Below are positions 16,891-25,390 of a stretch of 64,000 nucleotides of DNA, in pieces. Position numbers and translations under genes: made by a program. How positions within the stretch are numbered: the first letter of the stretch is position 1; each line of letters begins with the position of its first letter. Under the pieces are notes generated by a model. It did no database searches. It saw only the letters and a program-made list of their open reading frames with translations, and was not told the DNA's origin. The stretch comes from Deltaproteobacteria bacterium (GTDB taxonomy: Bacteria > Myxococcota_A > UBA796 > CAJQPC01): NCBI GenBank assembly GCA_016717595.1, contig JADKFE010000039.1, positions 1 to 64,000 on the forward strand, read 5' to 3'.

Positions 16891-18583
16891 GCCGCGCCGC
16901 GCCCCCCTCGACCCCTGGCGGGTTGGGGGCCTGATCGTCGGCGCGCTCGTGGACCTCGGCCTGCTCTACGCGCTCGTCCGCCTGCGCTGGGACAGCCGGT
17001 GGATCGGCCCGCCGCGGGAGGGCGTCACCGGCGTGGAGCACATCCCAGCGGAGTGGTGGCGCTGGGGCACGCTCTCCGACGCCTTGCTCTATGGCCCCGA
17101 CGCCGGGAACTGGGCGGCGAACGTCGAGGCCGCCTTGGCCGGGCGCACCCTCGATCTTTACCGGATGCCGGTCTACACCTACCTCACGGCCTGGATGACC
17201 CGGCTGTTTGATGACGTGGTCTTCGCTGGGCACATGGTCAACCACGCGGCCTCGGCCCTGGTGCCGGTGTTGGCGTACCTCTTCGGCCGCGCCACCTCAG
17301 GCCGGGCCCCGGCCTTCGCCGCCGCCGCGCTCACGGCCTTGACCCCGGCGCTGCTCAACTCCGCCGGGCTGTTTGGGGTAGACCCGAGCCTGCAGCTCGC
17401 GGTGATGCTGCTCGTGGCGACGGGGTTCTGGGCGCTGAGCGGGCCGTGGTGGGCGGTGCCCATCGCCGGGGTCGCCGCCGGGATCTGCGCTGGAGCGCAT
17501 TATCTCGGGCTCTTGTTCCCGTTCGTGATCGGGCCGCTCCTGCTCACCCGGGACGGGCGGTGGTGGTCACGTCTGCTCGCCGTCGTCGTGTTCTTCGGGA
17601 TCGGCGCCGGGGTGTGGCGGCTCCTGTTCTTGGAGTACCCGCCCTTGGCCTGGGGCGACGTGGCCCACGTCTACGCCGAGGGGGTGATCGGCAGCTCTGG
17701 CAAAGCGCAGGCCCAGCACGGCCAGGGCCTCTCCCACGCCGTCGCTTTGGTGCTCGCCCAGGCCGGGGGCGCCTTGCCCATGGCGGTGCAGCGTGGGCTG
17801 AGCCCTCTGGCCGTGGGCGCCGCGCCGTGGGGCCTGCTCGTCGGGGCGTTCTGGCTCGGCGTGATCGGGCCTTGGCTGCGGCCTCGGGAGGGTCGTTTGG
17901 GCTGGGACTGGAGACCGGCGCTGACCTTGGCCGGGTTGTTAGCGCCCTTGGCCGCCTTAGAGGCCGCCCGGGCGCCAGAGCGTTACGCCTTCTACTCGAT
18001 CCCCCTGGTGTATCTCTGCGTCGCCCGGGGCCTCGCCACGCCCTTTGGCGCCATCGACACCCTGATTCAGCGCCGCTGGCCGCGCTGGCCGCGGGGGATC
18101 TTGGCCTGGGCGCCTTGCCTCTGGCTGCTCTCGGTCCTGATCGCGCCGCTGCAGTCCCAGCGCCCCGGGCCGCCGCCGCCGGAGGAGCCGCTGCAAGACC
18201 TGCAGATCGGCCAGGCGATCCGCGAAGAGTTCGCCGCGGGCGACCACATCGTCAGCAACAACCAGACCTTACACTTCTACAGCGGCCGCAAACGCTGCCT
18301 GCTCCAGCCCTGCGCCAACCTGGGCGCGGAGACGGAGTCCGCCTGCGCCCGCACCCTGCTCGCGGGCTGCTCGGGCCGGGGGGATCTCCCCTACGTCATC
18401 GAGGAGCGCCCGCAGTACGGCTTCGCCAACAAGCCCGATGAGCTCATGGACACGATGGTGACCACCCACTTTGAGCGGGTGTTTCGTTCACCCGGGCAGC
18501 AGCGCAGCGTGAGCTTGTACAAGGTGGACCGGGCGACCTTGCAGCGCCTCGCCGAGCAGGCCGCGCCGAGCCCGACCCCCTGA
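16877..18583 (+). CDS. GT-C-like multi-membrane protein 2
   Basis: This 568-residue protein has about 10 hydrophobic segments and an acidic loop after the first one (LLYGPDAGNWAANVEAALAG, Asp75), matching the pattern of dolichyl-phosphate-mannose-type or RgtA/B/C/D-like GT-C glycosyltransferases. The soluble C-terminal domain (about 440-560) contains six Cys near RKRCLLQPCANLG. It closes the operon that begins with two PKD lipoproteins. Joint transcription suggests that these enzymes glycosylate the lipoproteins or a surface polymer attached to them (inference). The gene order and 14-base overlap make coexpression nearly certain. Confidence 0.75.
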   Translation: METAEPRRAPLDPWRVGGLIVGALVDLGLLYALVRLRWDSRWIGPPREGVTGVEHIPAEWWRWGTLSDALLYGPDAGNWAANVEAALAGRTLDLYRMPVYTYLTAWMTRLFDDVVFAGHMVNHAASALVPVLAYLFGRATSGRAPAFAAAALTALTPALLNSAGLFGVDPSLQLAVMLLVATGFWALSGPWWAVPIAGVAAGICAGAHYLGLLFPFVIGPLLLTRDGRWWSRLLAVVVFFGIGAGVWRLLFLEYPPLAWGDVAHVYAEGVIGSSGKAQAQHGQGLSHAVALVLAQAGGALPMAVQRGLSPLAVGAAPWGLLVGAFWLGVIGPWLRPREGRLGWDWRPALTLAGLLAPLAALEAARAPERYAFYSIPLVYLCVARGLATPFGAIDTLIQRRWPRWPRGILAWAPCLWLLSVLIAPLQSQRPGPPPPEEPLQDLQIGQAIREEFAAGDHIVSNNQTLHFYSGRKRCLLQPCANLGAETESACARTLLAGCSGRGDLPYVIEERPQYGFANKPDELMDTMVTTHFERVFRSPGQQRSVSLYKVDRATLQRLAEQAAPSPTP

Positions 18584-18592
18584 AGCGACGAC

Positions 18593-18612
18593 GCCGCCCC
18601 CGAAGGGACGGC
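18593..18612 (+). terminator. possible terminator after the PKD/GT-C operon
   Basis: A hairpin with arms GCCG-C-CCC and GGG-A-CGGC (one C/A mismatch) and a CGAA loop lies ten bases past the last stop codon. It is followed by GCCGTTTGG, so the T tract is weak. It also sits in the convergent gap to rpsD. Confidence 0.35.
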
Positions 18613-18633
18613 GCCGTTTGGACCAGCGACCGA

Positions 18634-19254
18634 TCAGGTGCGCTGCGAGTAGAACTCGATGATGGCCTGGAGGTTGCACTCGAAGGGCAGGTCCTCGAGC
18701 TCGGGCGAGGTGATCATCTTGCCCGTGGCCTTGGCGGGGTCGAGCTCCAGGTAGCGCGGACGCTGCTTGGAGGCGGCGCCCTCAAGGGCCTCCTGCACAA
18801 ACTTCTTGCTGCGGGCCTTCTCACGAATCGAGATCTCCTGGTTGGGAGACACCGAGAAGGAGGGGCGGTCCACGCGCTTGCCGTCGACGGTGATGTGGCC
18901 GTGAACGACGAGCTGACGAGCGCCCGCGATGGTGTTGGCGAGGCCGAGACGCCAGACGATGTTGTCCAGGCGGCTCTCAAGCAGGCTCACCAGCTCACGG
19001 CCCGTGGGGCCACGGCGGCGAGAGGCCTCCTTGATGTAACGGATGAACTGAGTCTCCAGCACGCCATAGTGCCAGCGAAGCTTCTGCTTCTCGATCAGTC
19101 GGGTCTTGTAGTCGGAGGGCTTCCCCTTCCGGCGTTGTCCATGAACGCCAGGGCCATACTCACGCTTCCCGAGGGTACGCTGAGAGACAAGGCCAGGAAG
19201 CACCACACCCACGGCCCGGCAACGCTTGAGCCGGGGTCCACGATAACGCGCCAT
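18634..19254 (-). CDS. rpsD: 30S ribosomal protein S4
   Basis: This 206-residue protein is the small-subunit S4 protein, a primary 16S rRNA binder. It begins MARYRGPRLKRCRAVG, shows the LGKREYGPGVHGQRRKG segment and carries the S4 RNA-binding fold (SRLDNIVWRLGLANTIAGARQLVVHGHI, KRVDRPSFSV). It lacks the N-terminal zinc-binding Cys set of zinc-type S4. Length and termini are normal, which fixes the start at 19254. It is not accompanied by rpsM, rpsK, rpoA or rplQ, its usual alpha-operon partners, at least within this window. An upstream candidate promoter is at 19369-19395. Confidence 0.97.
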   Translation of the reverse strand: MARYRGPRLKRCRAVGVVLPGLVSQRTLGKREYGPGVHGQRRKGKPSDYKTRLIEKQKLRWHYGVLETQFIRYIKEASRRRGPTGRELVSLLESRLDNIVWRLGLANTIAGARQLVVHGHITVDGKRVDRPSFSVSPNQEISIREKARSKKFVQEALEGAASKQRPRYLELDPAKATGKMITSPELEDLPFECNLQAIIEFYSQRT

Positions 19255-19368
19255 TAAGTACGCTCCATCGGTGCTGTTGAATGACCCTGAGAGGGGGATT
19301 GATCGGAAGATCGTGGGCTCTGCAGGGCTTGTCGTCCACCGGGCACACCCCGGAGGCAGACCCGGCCT

Positions 19369-19395
19369 CTTATGGTTACCCATTCACCCCGTCAA
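19369..19395 (-). promoter_or_regulatory. candidate rpsD promoter
   Basis: On the minus strand TTGACG (19395-19390) is followed after 15 bases by CATAAG (19374-19369). The resulting leader is about 110 bases before the rpsD ATG, long enough for S4 autoregulation. The 15-base spacer is short, so this is tentative. Confidence 0.33.
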
Positions 19396-19430
19396 CCCAA
19401 TCGCCGCATAACGACCCCATCGGAGGCACC

Positions 19431-19910
19431 ATGGACTCCCTTCGTGACGCGCTCAAGGGCGCCTTGGCCCCAAACGAGGGCCTCGTCGCCCGGGATCCTT
19501 CCCCCCAAGACGACGCCCGCCGCGCGCCCGAGCCCCTGGACCCCACGGGGAGCGCCTGGCTCACGGAGCTGGCCCGGCACACGAAGATCCCCAAAGACAC
19601 GAAGACCTCCACCCTGCGCCAGCTCACCGATCGCCTGGTCAAAGAGCTGGCGACGGCGGGCAAAGGCCGCGACTCCCGGGCCCTGGCGGATGCCCGCGAC
19701 GGCTACCTACGCGCCGCCGAGCGCGCCGCCTGGGACCACATCAAGCGCCGTTTTGAGGAGCTGGAGCTCTCGGACAAGGCCTACCGGGCGCTCAAGCAGG
19801 CCAAGAACGTGCACCCGGAGAAGGTGCTCGCGGCCTTGTACACCAAACGCGCCGAGACCTACCGGGGCGCCTCGGCGGAGCGGGTGCGGGACTGGCTCCT
19901 GAGCCTATGA
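19431..19910 (+). CDS. hypothetical helical cytosolic protein
   Basis: This 159-residue protein has no signal peptide and is predicted to be largely helical, with charged heptad-like stretches (AWDHIKRRFEELELSDKAYRALKQAKN) and a Pro-rich N-terminal third. No family is recognised. The start at 19431 has a good Shine-Dalgarno sequence (CGGAGG, 7-8 bases upstream); the open frame reaching back to 19281 crosses the rpsD promoter region and is not used. It diverges from rpsD and precedes the pseudopilin-like gene by 93 bases. Confidence 0.7.
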   Translation: MDSLRDALKGALAPNEGLVARDPSPQDDARRAPEPLDPTGSAWLTELARHTKIPKDTKTSTLRQLTDRLVKELATAGKGRDSRALADARDGYLRAAERAAWDHIKRRFEELELSDKAYRALKQAKNVHPEKVLAALYTKRAETYRGASAERVRDWLLSL

Positions 19911-20003
19911 TCGTGGCCGATGAGCCAGGGTAAGGTCAAGCCCCGACTGGACAAAAACGCCGCCTTGTGCCAGGATGAGCGGAATCAGGGACTGGAGGTC
20001 CTC

Positions 20004-20729
20004 ATGCGAATCCTAGCGCCTCAGCACCCTCGGCCCACCCGGCGCGGGTTCACGCTCTTGGAGGTGATGATCGTCGTGGCGATCATCACGATCCTCGCGG
20101 CGCTCGGCACCAGCTCTCTGCGTGAGCTGATCCCCCGGATGCGCACCCGGAAGGTGGCCCACGAGTTCGCCCAGCAGGTCGAGTTCATCCGGCAGCAGGC
20201 GATCCTCAACAACCGCGAGTCTTCGCTCACCGTCACCGACTGGGACGACGCCTACGCCGATCCCGGCCAAGATCAGCGCGGCGCCTGGAACCTCGCCGTG
20301 GGCAACCGCTCCTTGGGCTCGACCACCTGGGACATCCTCCCCGTGGACGCCGACGTGGACGGCGTAGACGACATGGCGAGCGAAGGCAGCTACGACCTCC
20401 AGCCCGGCGCCCTCCAGGCCACGCCCTATGTGGGCCTGCTCCAGCCGGTCACCCAGCAGATCCTCTTCACCCCCCGCGGGATGCTCGCCAACTCCGTCGG
20501 TGAGCTCTCCACCGGCGGCTACCTGGAGTTCACCTTCGCCAACAAGATCGCCGTCGGCCAAGGTGTAGATGACTTCTGGGTGGTGCGGGTGTACCGCGGC
20601 GGCATGGTGCGGGTTGAGCCCGGCCAAGGCGACTACTACCAGAACGACGACGGCGGCACCGACGACCACAGCACGGTCAGCTCGGGCTCACCCTCCTCTG
20701 GCGGCGGCGGCAGCGGCAGCCCGCAGTAG
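20004..20729 (+). CDS. pseudopilin with prepilin cleavage site (GspH/FimT-like)
   Basis: This 241-residue protein has a type IV prepilin signal: RRG then FTLLEVMIVVAIITILAALG, with cleavage after Gly15 and the Glu at mature position 5, followed by a single hydrophobic helix. The soluble part is beta-rich (ILFTPRGM, GGYLEFTFANK, DDFWVVRVYRGGMVRVEPG), as in minor pseudopilins of the GspH/FimT type. It ends in a Gly/Ser-rich Asp tail. The ATG at 20004 is favoured by GGAGG upstream and by the short leader peptide. No other pilus or type II secretion gene is adjacent, so it is probably assembled by machinery encoded elsewhere. Confidence 0.85.
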   Translation: MRILAPQHPRPTRRGFTLLEVMIVVAIITILAALGTSSLRELIPRMRTRKVAHEFAQQVEFIRQQAILNNRESSLTVTDWDDAYADPGQDQRGAWNLAVGNRSLGSTTWDILPVDADVDGVDDMASEGSYDLQPGALQATPYVGLLQPVTQQILFTPRGMLANSVGELSTGGYLEFTFANKIAVGQGVDDFWVVRVYRGGMVRVEPGQGDYYQNDDGGTDDHSTVSSGSPSSGGGGSGSPQ

Positions 20730-20737
20730 GGGGCCGC

Positions 20738-21242
20738 TCACCAAGGAAGCTGCCGCCCGTCCCAGCTCCACAAGCTGCCTGAGCTGGCCATCGTCAGCTC
20801 GTCCAGCCGCGCGAGCACGCCCTCGGCGACGGCCTCGGGCGCCGCCTGGGGCTCGACCGCCACGAGCACCAGGGCCACACCCCGCTCGGCGTTCGCTCGC
20901 GCCCAGGCCAAGGCCGCCATGTTCCGCGCCGCCAGCGCCGCCCGCTGCCCCGGACGATCCCCGGCGACGGCCAGCCCTGAGGCAGCCCAGACGCTCGGTG
21001 AGCACGGCGATCTTCGCGCCCTTGGGCGGCGAGAGCTGGTGAAGCCAAGCCATCGGCGCCTCCACAAACGGCCCCCACAAGGCCCCAAGCGCCTCAAAGC
21101 TCGCGTCAGGCGCGCTGGGCGAGGGGATCACCACCCGCTCCGCGTCGAGATCTTCGACGATCAGGCCGCCCCGGGCTTGGGCCGCCGCGATGAGCGCCGG
21201 GCCGAGGCCCACGCCAGGCTGAATGTTCCACCGCTGCACCAT
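20738..21242 (-). pseudogene. frameshifted hypothetical gene
   Basis: On the minus strand a protein starts at 21242 (MVQRWNIQPGVGLGPALIAAA) and reads well to about LSPPKGAKIAVLTERLG. It then loses sense, while the frame one base away continues plausibly (SGLAVAGDRPGQRAALAARNMAALAWARANAERG to GRQLPW) to a stop at 20738. Joining the two near position 20990 would give one protein of about 168 residues. The indel could be a sequencing error or a real mutation. The joined product is not recognised; a P-loop-free, alpha/beta protein is all that can be said. Confidence 0.6.
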
Positions 21243-21310
21243 CGAATGTGCCCTCCACGAGACGCTTGGCGGTACACTATCCCCCAAACCGGCGATCAAG
21301 GAGGAGCGCC

Positions 21311-23623
21311 ATGCGTACCCTGTGGATTCTGGGCCTCAGCGCCCTGGTGATGACGGGCTGCAAAGGAGAGACGGACGGCACGGTCGAGGAGACCGGCGTT
21401 GAGGGCGGCGACAGCGCCGGGGCCGACAGCGGCGGCGGCGGTGACAGCGCCGAGCCCCTCGATGAGGACGGCGACGGCGTCACCGCCGACACCGACTGCG
21501 ACGACCAAGACGCGGCCATCTTCCCCGGCGCCGATGAGCTGTGCGACGAGCGCGACAACGACTGCGACGGCGAGATCGACGAGGAGGCGATCAACCCCGC
21601 CACCTTCTACGCCGACAAAGACGGCGACGGCTACGGCGCGGATGACGAGCCCCTCAAGGCCTGCGTCCAGCCCGAGGGTTACGTCACCCCGGCGGGGGAC
21701 TGCGACGACGAGGACGCCCGCTTCTACCCCAACGCAGAGGAGTCCGACTGCGAAGACCCGAACGACTACAACTGCGACGGCTCCGTAGGCTACGATGACG
21801 CCGACACCGACGGCTTCCCCGCCTGCAACGACTGCAACGACAAAGACGGCGCCATCAACCCCGACGGCCTTGAGGTCTGCGACGGCGCCGACAACGACTG
21901 CGACGGCCTCAAAGACGACGGCGACGACAGCCTCGACGTGAGCACGACGACGACGGCGTACCAAGACGCTGATGGCGACGGCTACGGCGACGCCGACTTC
22001 TCTCTGCAGCGCTGCGCCACGCCCCCGGGCTACGCCGTGGTCTCCGGCGACTGCGACGAGGCCAACCCCGCCGTGAACCCCGGCGCCGCCGAGATCTGCG
22101 ACGGCCTGGACAACGACTGCGACGCCTTGGCCGATGACGCCGACGACAGCCTCGACACGTCCACGGCCTCCACCTTCTACGCCGACGACGACGGCGACAC
22201 CTTCGGCGACGCCTCAGATCCGCTCCTGGCCTGCGAGGCGCCCACGGGCGCGGTCGCCGACAGCCAAGACTGCGACGACGCCGACGCCGAGATCAACCCC
22301 GACGGCGTGGAGATCTGCGACGGCGCCGACAACAACTGCGACGGCGTCACCGACACCGACGCCGTAGACCTCTCCACCTGGTACGACGACGCTGATGGCG
22401 ACGGCTACGGCGACGCCAGCGCCGCGAGCGAGTCCTGCGAGGCCCCCACGGGTGGTGTCGCCGACGCCACGGACTGCGACGACACCAACGCCGCGGTGAA
22501 CCCCGGCGCCAAGGAGCTGTGCAGCGACAGCCTCGACAACAACTGCGACGGCCTCACCGACGACTCCAGCGCGTCAGACGCCAAGACCTACTACGCGGAC
22601 TCCGACGGCGACGGCGAAGGGGACGCCAGCGTGGTGATCAAGGCCTGCTCTCGGCCGACCGGCGCCATCGGCAACAAGAAGGACTGCGACGACACCGACG
22701 CGGACGTCTTCTCGACCAACACCGAGGTCTGCGACGACAAAGACAACGACTGCGACGGCGACATCGACGGCGACGCCGTAGACGCGACGAGCTGGTTCAA
22801 CGACGACGACGGCGACACCTTCGGCGACCCGGGCGCCGAGACCATCGCCTGTGACCAGCCCTCGGGCACGGTCACCGACGACCTCGACTGCGACGACGTG
22901 GACGAGACGGTGAACCCCGACGCCGACGAGGTCTGCAACGGCGTCGACGACGACTGCGACGGCAGCGCCGACACCACCGCCGACCGCGCCTATGACGCGG
23001 ACGGCGACGGCGTCTACAACTGCGCCGACAGCACGGTCTACAGCTACAACTACGACGACAGCGCCTTCACCGGCTGGACGACGACGGACCTCAGCGGCAG
23101 CGGCAACGCGGGCTCGTGGAAGATGTCCGGCGGCTATCTCTACGAGTCGTCCAACGCCGCGAACGCCGTCGCGGTGGGCCCCGACATGGGGGAGATGGAG
23201 TCGTTCACCGTCAGCGCCGAGGTCTACGCGAACGGCACGGCGACGACCGGCGCGATCAACGGCTGCGGCCTCGCCTTCGGCTACGTCGACGCCTCGAACT
23301 ACTGGCTCGTGCGTTGGCTGGACCCGAACGACTACTACAACTCGTACACCAACGGCGGTCGGATCGACCTCTACCGCTGCGTGAGCGGCGCCTGCGCCAG
23401 CCTCGCCACGGACGACGGCAGCCTCAGCCTCCTCCGAAACAAGACCTGGACCGACATCTCGGTCACCGTCGTCGGCCCCGACGTCACGGTCACCTTCGAC
23501 GGCGTCGAGGTCTTGGACTACGAGGCGTCCACGTCGCCCATCGGCCTCAACAAGCCCGGCGTGTGGAGCTACGACGCCGACTCAGGCTGCTACTTCGACA
23601 ACTTCGTCGTCACGAGCCCCTGA
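21311..23623 (+). CDS. lipoprotein with eight MopE-type putative metal-binding repeats and a C-terminal beta-sandwich
   Basis: This 770-residue lipoprotein (Leu-Val-Met-Thr-Gly-Cys lipobox, strong AAGGAGGAG Shine-Dalgarno) has an acidic Gly/Ser linker. Eight repeats of about 65-70 residues follow, each holding DCDD or similar, a NPGA/PDG-like turn, CDG(A/L)DN(D/N)CDG and a DxDGDG(Y/T) loop. This is the Cys/Asp-rich motif of MopE-like Myxococcota proteins, thought to bind calcium or copper. About the last 150 residues (from near 615) form a lectin/LamG-like beta-sandwich (TVSAEVYANGTA, GLAFGYVDASNYWLVRW, VTFDGVEVLDYEA). The likely role is surface binding or adhesion. It is a monocistronic unit, converging on the anti-sigma gene. 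Confidence 0.88.
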   Translation: MRTLWILGLSALVMTGCKGETDGTVEETGVEGGDSAGADSGGGGDSAEPLDEDGDGVTADTDCDDQDAAIFPGADELCDERDNDCDGEIDEEAINPATFYADKDGDGYGADDEPLKACVQPEGYVTPAGDCDDEDARFYPNAEESDCEDPNDYNCDGSVGYDDADTDGFPACNDCNDKDGAINPDGLEVCDGADNDCDGLKDDGDDSLDVSTTTTAYQDADGDGYGDADFSLQRCATPPGYAVVSGDCDEANPAVNPGAAEICDGLDNDCDALADDADDSLDTSTASTFYADDDGDTFGDASDPLLACEAPTGAVADSQDCDDADAEINPDGVEICDGADNNCDGVTDTDAVDLSTWYDDADGDGYGDASAASESCEAPTGGVADATDCDDTNAAVNPGAKELCSDSLDNNCDGLTDDSSASDAKTYYADSDGDGEGDASVVIKACSRPTGAIGNKKDCDDTDADVFSTNTEVCDDKDNDCDGDIDGDAVDATSWFNDDDGDTFGDPGAETIACDQPSGTVTDDLDCDDVDETVNPDADEVCNGVDDDCDGSADTTADRAYDADGDGVYNCADSTVYSYNYDDSAFTGWTTTDLSGSGNAGSWKMSGGYLYESSNAANAVAVGPDMGEMESFTVSAEVYANGTATTGAINGCGLAFGYVDASNYWLVRWLDPNDYYNSYTNGGRIDLYRCVSGACASLATDDGSLSLLRNKTWTDISVTVVGPDVTVTFDGVEVLDYEASTSPIGLNKPGVWSYDADSGCYFDNFVVTSP

Positions 23624-23647
23624 GCCGGGGGAGTGACGCCGAGCGGC

Positions 23648-24649
23648 TCAGCGGGTTGACCCCTCGCTGAGCTGCACGTCGATGGCGACGTCTACGGCGC
23701 CTGAGCCATAGAGCAGGTCATCCCGGCGGGCGAGGTAGTCCAGCTCACCCAAGCGGCGCAGGGCGGTGGTCGCCGCGGTGACCCGGTCGGCGCGCACCCG
23801 CATCACGACCTGGGCCTGGGTGGCGCTGTCAAAGGCGCGCAGGTCCATCGCCTCGCCCGTCGAGGCGTCGATGAGCTGCCCGCCGTTGAGCCGCGCGAGC
23901 TCGCTGAGCTGGCTGAGCACCCGCTTGTCGCTGGCGCGCAGGCGGTAGCTCATCGCGGCGTCGAGGCCCTTCTGGCCCCCGGCGCCGAGGCTGCCCCGCG
24001 TGGGATCCGCAGGCGCAGCGGCGGAGAGCTCCGCCGAGGCGAGGCCGTCTTGACCCGACTCCGAGGCCGCGTCGCTGGGGGCGGGATCGGGCAGGCGCAG
24101 GCTCGGGTTGGAGCGGGGCCGGGCCTGGGCCACGGCGTCGGGCGTGGCCACGGCGGGGCCAGCCTCGGGGCCTTGGGCCAGCGCGGTCGGCGGCGGGCTG
24201 GGCGCGGCGGCGGGGGCGAGGGCCGGGGCCCCCTCTACGCCCAGCTCGGGCCGCCCCTGGGCCACGGCGTCAACCCCCGCGTCGTCACCGCCCGTCGTCG
24301 CCGGGGTCTGCTTCGGCGCGCTCTGCACAAAAAACAGCACCAGGGCCCCGGCGGCGGCCAAGGCGAGGCCCTCCCACGGGAGCTGGCGCAAGGCGTCGCG
24401 CAGGCGCTCCCAGAGGCTCGGCGGGGCGAGCTCGGCGTCGATGCGGGCGTTGAGGCGCTCGGCGAAGCCCGCCGGGGGCTCCACCGGGCCGTGCTCTCGG
24501 GTGAACTCCATCGCCTCTTGCAGCGCGTGAAGCTCGGCGCGCAGGGCGGGATCTTCCCGGAGCGCGCGCTCGACGGCCTCGACCTCATCCGGGTCAAGCT
24601 CACCGTCCAAGAGCGCGGAGAGGTTCTCAGGAGCGCGGGGGTCAGTCAT
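23648..24649 (-). CDS. membrane anti-sigma factor
   Basis: This 333-residue protein has an N-terminal cytoplasmic domain (LSALLDGELDPDEVEAVERAL, then 'EDPALRAEL') matching the anti-sigma domain of the RseA/zf-HC2 class but without the zinc Cys/His. One membrane helix is at about 94-109, and a Pro/Ala-rich linker leads to a C-terminal domain (about 240-333) with the pattern RASDKRVLSQLSELARLNGG...VVMRVRADRV, resembling DUF4349-like domains. It follows the sigma gene by 33 bases on the same strand and should sequester that sigma factor at the membrane. The signal it senses is unknown. Confidence 0.8.
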   Translation of the reverse strand: MTDPRAPENLSALLDGELDPDEVEAVERALREDPALRAELHALQEAMEFTREHGPVEPPAGFAERLNARIDAELAPPSLWERLRDALRQLPWEGLALAAAGALVLFFVQSAPKQTPATTGGDDAGVDAVAQGRPELGVEGAPALAPAAAPSPPPTALAQGPEAGPAVATPDAVAQARPRSNPSLRLPDPAPSDAASESGQDGLASAELSAAAPADPTRGSLGAGGQKGLDAAMSYRLRASDKRVLSQLSELARLNGGQLIDASTGEAMDLRAFDSATQAQVVMRVRADRVTAATTALRRLGELDYLARRDDLLYGSGAVDVAIDVQLSEGSTR

Positions 24650-24682
24650 GGTGCGTCCGTGAGCAAGAAGAGGAGGAGGAGG

Positions 24683-25309
24683 TCAGACGACATCTTCGAG
24701 GCCGACCTTGCGGGAGAGGCGGCGGGCGAGCTCAGCGCGGGCGCGGTGCAGGCGCGACTTGACCGTGCCTTTGGGGAGCTGGAGCAGCTCGGCGATCTCT
24801 TCGTAGCTGAGATCGTCCACGTCCCGCAGGAGCACGATCTCACGCTGGTCCTCGTCCAAGGCGTCGAGCGCGGCCTGCAAGAGCTTGCTCGCCTCAGCGC
24901 GGTTGATCGAGGCGTCGGGCCCCGGCGCGTCGATGGCGTACTGCTTGACCGGGCCGTCGTCGTCGCCGCCGACCGGGGCGTCGATGGACTCGTGGCGATC
25001 TTCACGGCGTCGGTTGCCGTAGACGAGGCGGTTCTTGCAGTGGTTGGTGGCCACCCGGAAGATCCAGGTGGAGAGCTTGGACTCGCCGCGGAAGTCGGCG
25101 AGGCTCTTGTAGAGGGCGATGAAGACGTCTTGGGCGACCTCTTCAGCCTTGGCGGGGTCGCGAAGCCACCGAAAGCACAGGCTATAAACCCGGCTTTGGT
25201 AGCGGCGCACGAGCTCACTAAACGCGGATCGATCACCGGACCCGAACCTCCTCACTAGCTCTTCATCGGAGGTGACGCCCAGCGTCATGGCGAGCAGGGT
25301 CGCGAACAT
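24683..25309 (-). CDS. ECF RNA polymerase sigma factor, RpoE-like
   Basis: This 208-residue sigma-70 family protein has region 2 (SAFSELVRRYQSRVYSLCFR, then AEEVAQDVFIALYKSL and WIFRVATNHCKNR) and region 4 (LDEDQREIVLLRDVDDLSYEEIAELL and LPKGTVKSRLHRARAEL), highly typical of group IV sigma factors. The ATG at 25309 is chosen because GGAGG lies eight bases upstream and a sigma-E-type promoter at 25329-25357 would initiate only about 13 bases before it. A start at 25342 would be upstream of transcription. The anti-sigma gene follows in the same operon. Confidence 0.95.
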   Translation of the reverse strand: MFATLLAMTLGVTSDEELVRRFGSGDRSAFSELVRRYQSRVYSLCFRWLRDPAKAEEVAQDVFIALYKSLADFRGESKLSTWIFRVATNHCKNRLVYGNRRREDRHESIDAPVGGDDDGPVKQYAIDAPGPDASINRAEASKLLQAALDALDEDQREIVLLRDVDDLSYEEIAELLQLPKGTVKSRLHRARAELARRLSRKVGLEDVV

Positions 25310-25328
25310 GCCGAGCGCCTCCGGAGGA

Positions 25329-25357
25329 GCAGACCGCGCCAAGGGGCGGAAGGTTCC
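25329..25357 (-). promoter_or_regulatory. ECF-type autoregulatory promoter of the sigma operon
   Basis: Read on the minus strand, GGAACCTT (25357-25350) is followed after 16 bases by TCTGC (25333-25329). This is close to the sigma-E consensus GGAACTT and TCTGA/TCAAA with N16-17. It lies directly upstream of the ECF sigma gene, as expected for self-activation. Confidence 0.6.
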
Positions 25358-25390
25358 GCGCGTGGCCGGTGAGGAAGGTTCAAGGAGCGT

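Noticed and set aside
21311..23620. CRISPR-like or DNA repeat array suspected from the regular units in the MopE-type gene.
   Set aside because: The units are degenerate, about 200 bases long and coding; no spacers or cas genes are present.
23624..23647. Bidirectional terminator between the MopE-type and anti-sigma genes (TGAGCC...GGCTCA pairing).
   Set aside because: The arms are six bases with a long loop and no T tract; too weak to list.
24050..25258. A 402-codon open frame on the plus strand opposite the anti-sigma and sigma genes.
   Set aside because: It is antisense to two clear genes and its sequence is Gly/Arg/Leu-rich without domain sense, as expected from high G+C antisense frames.
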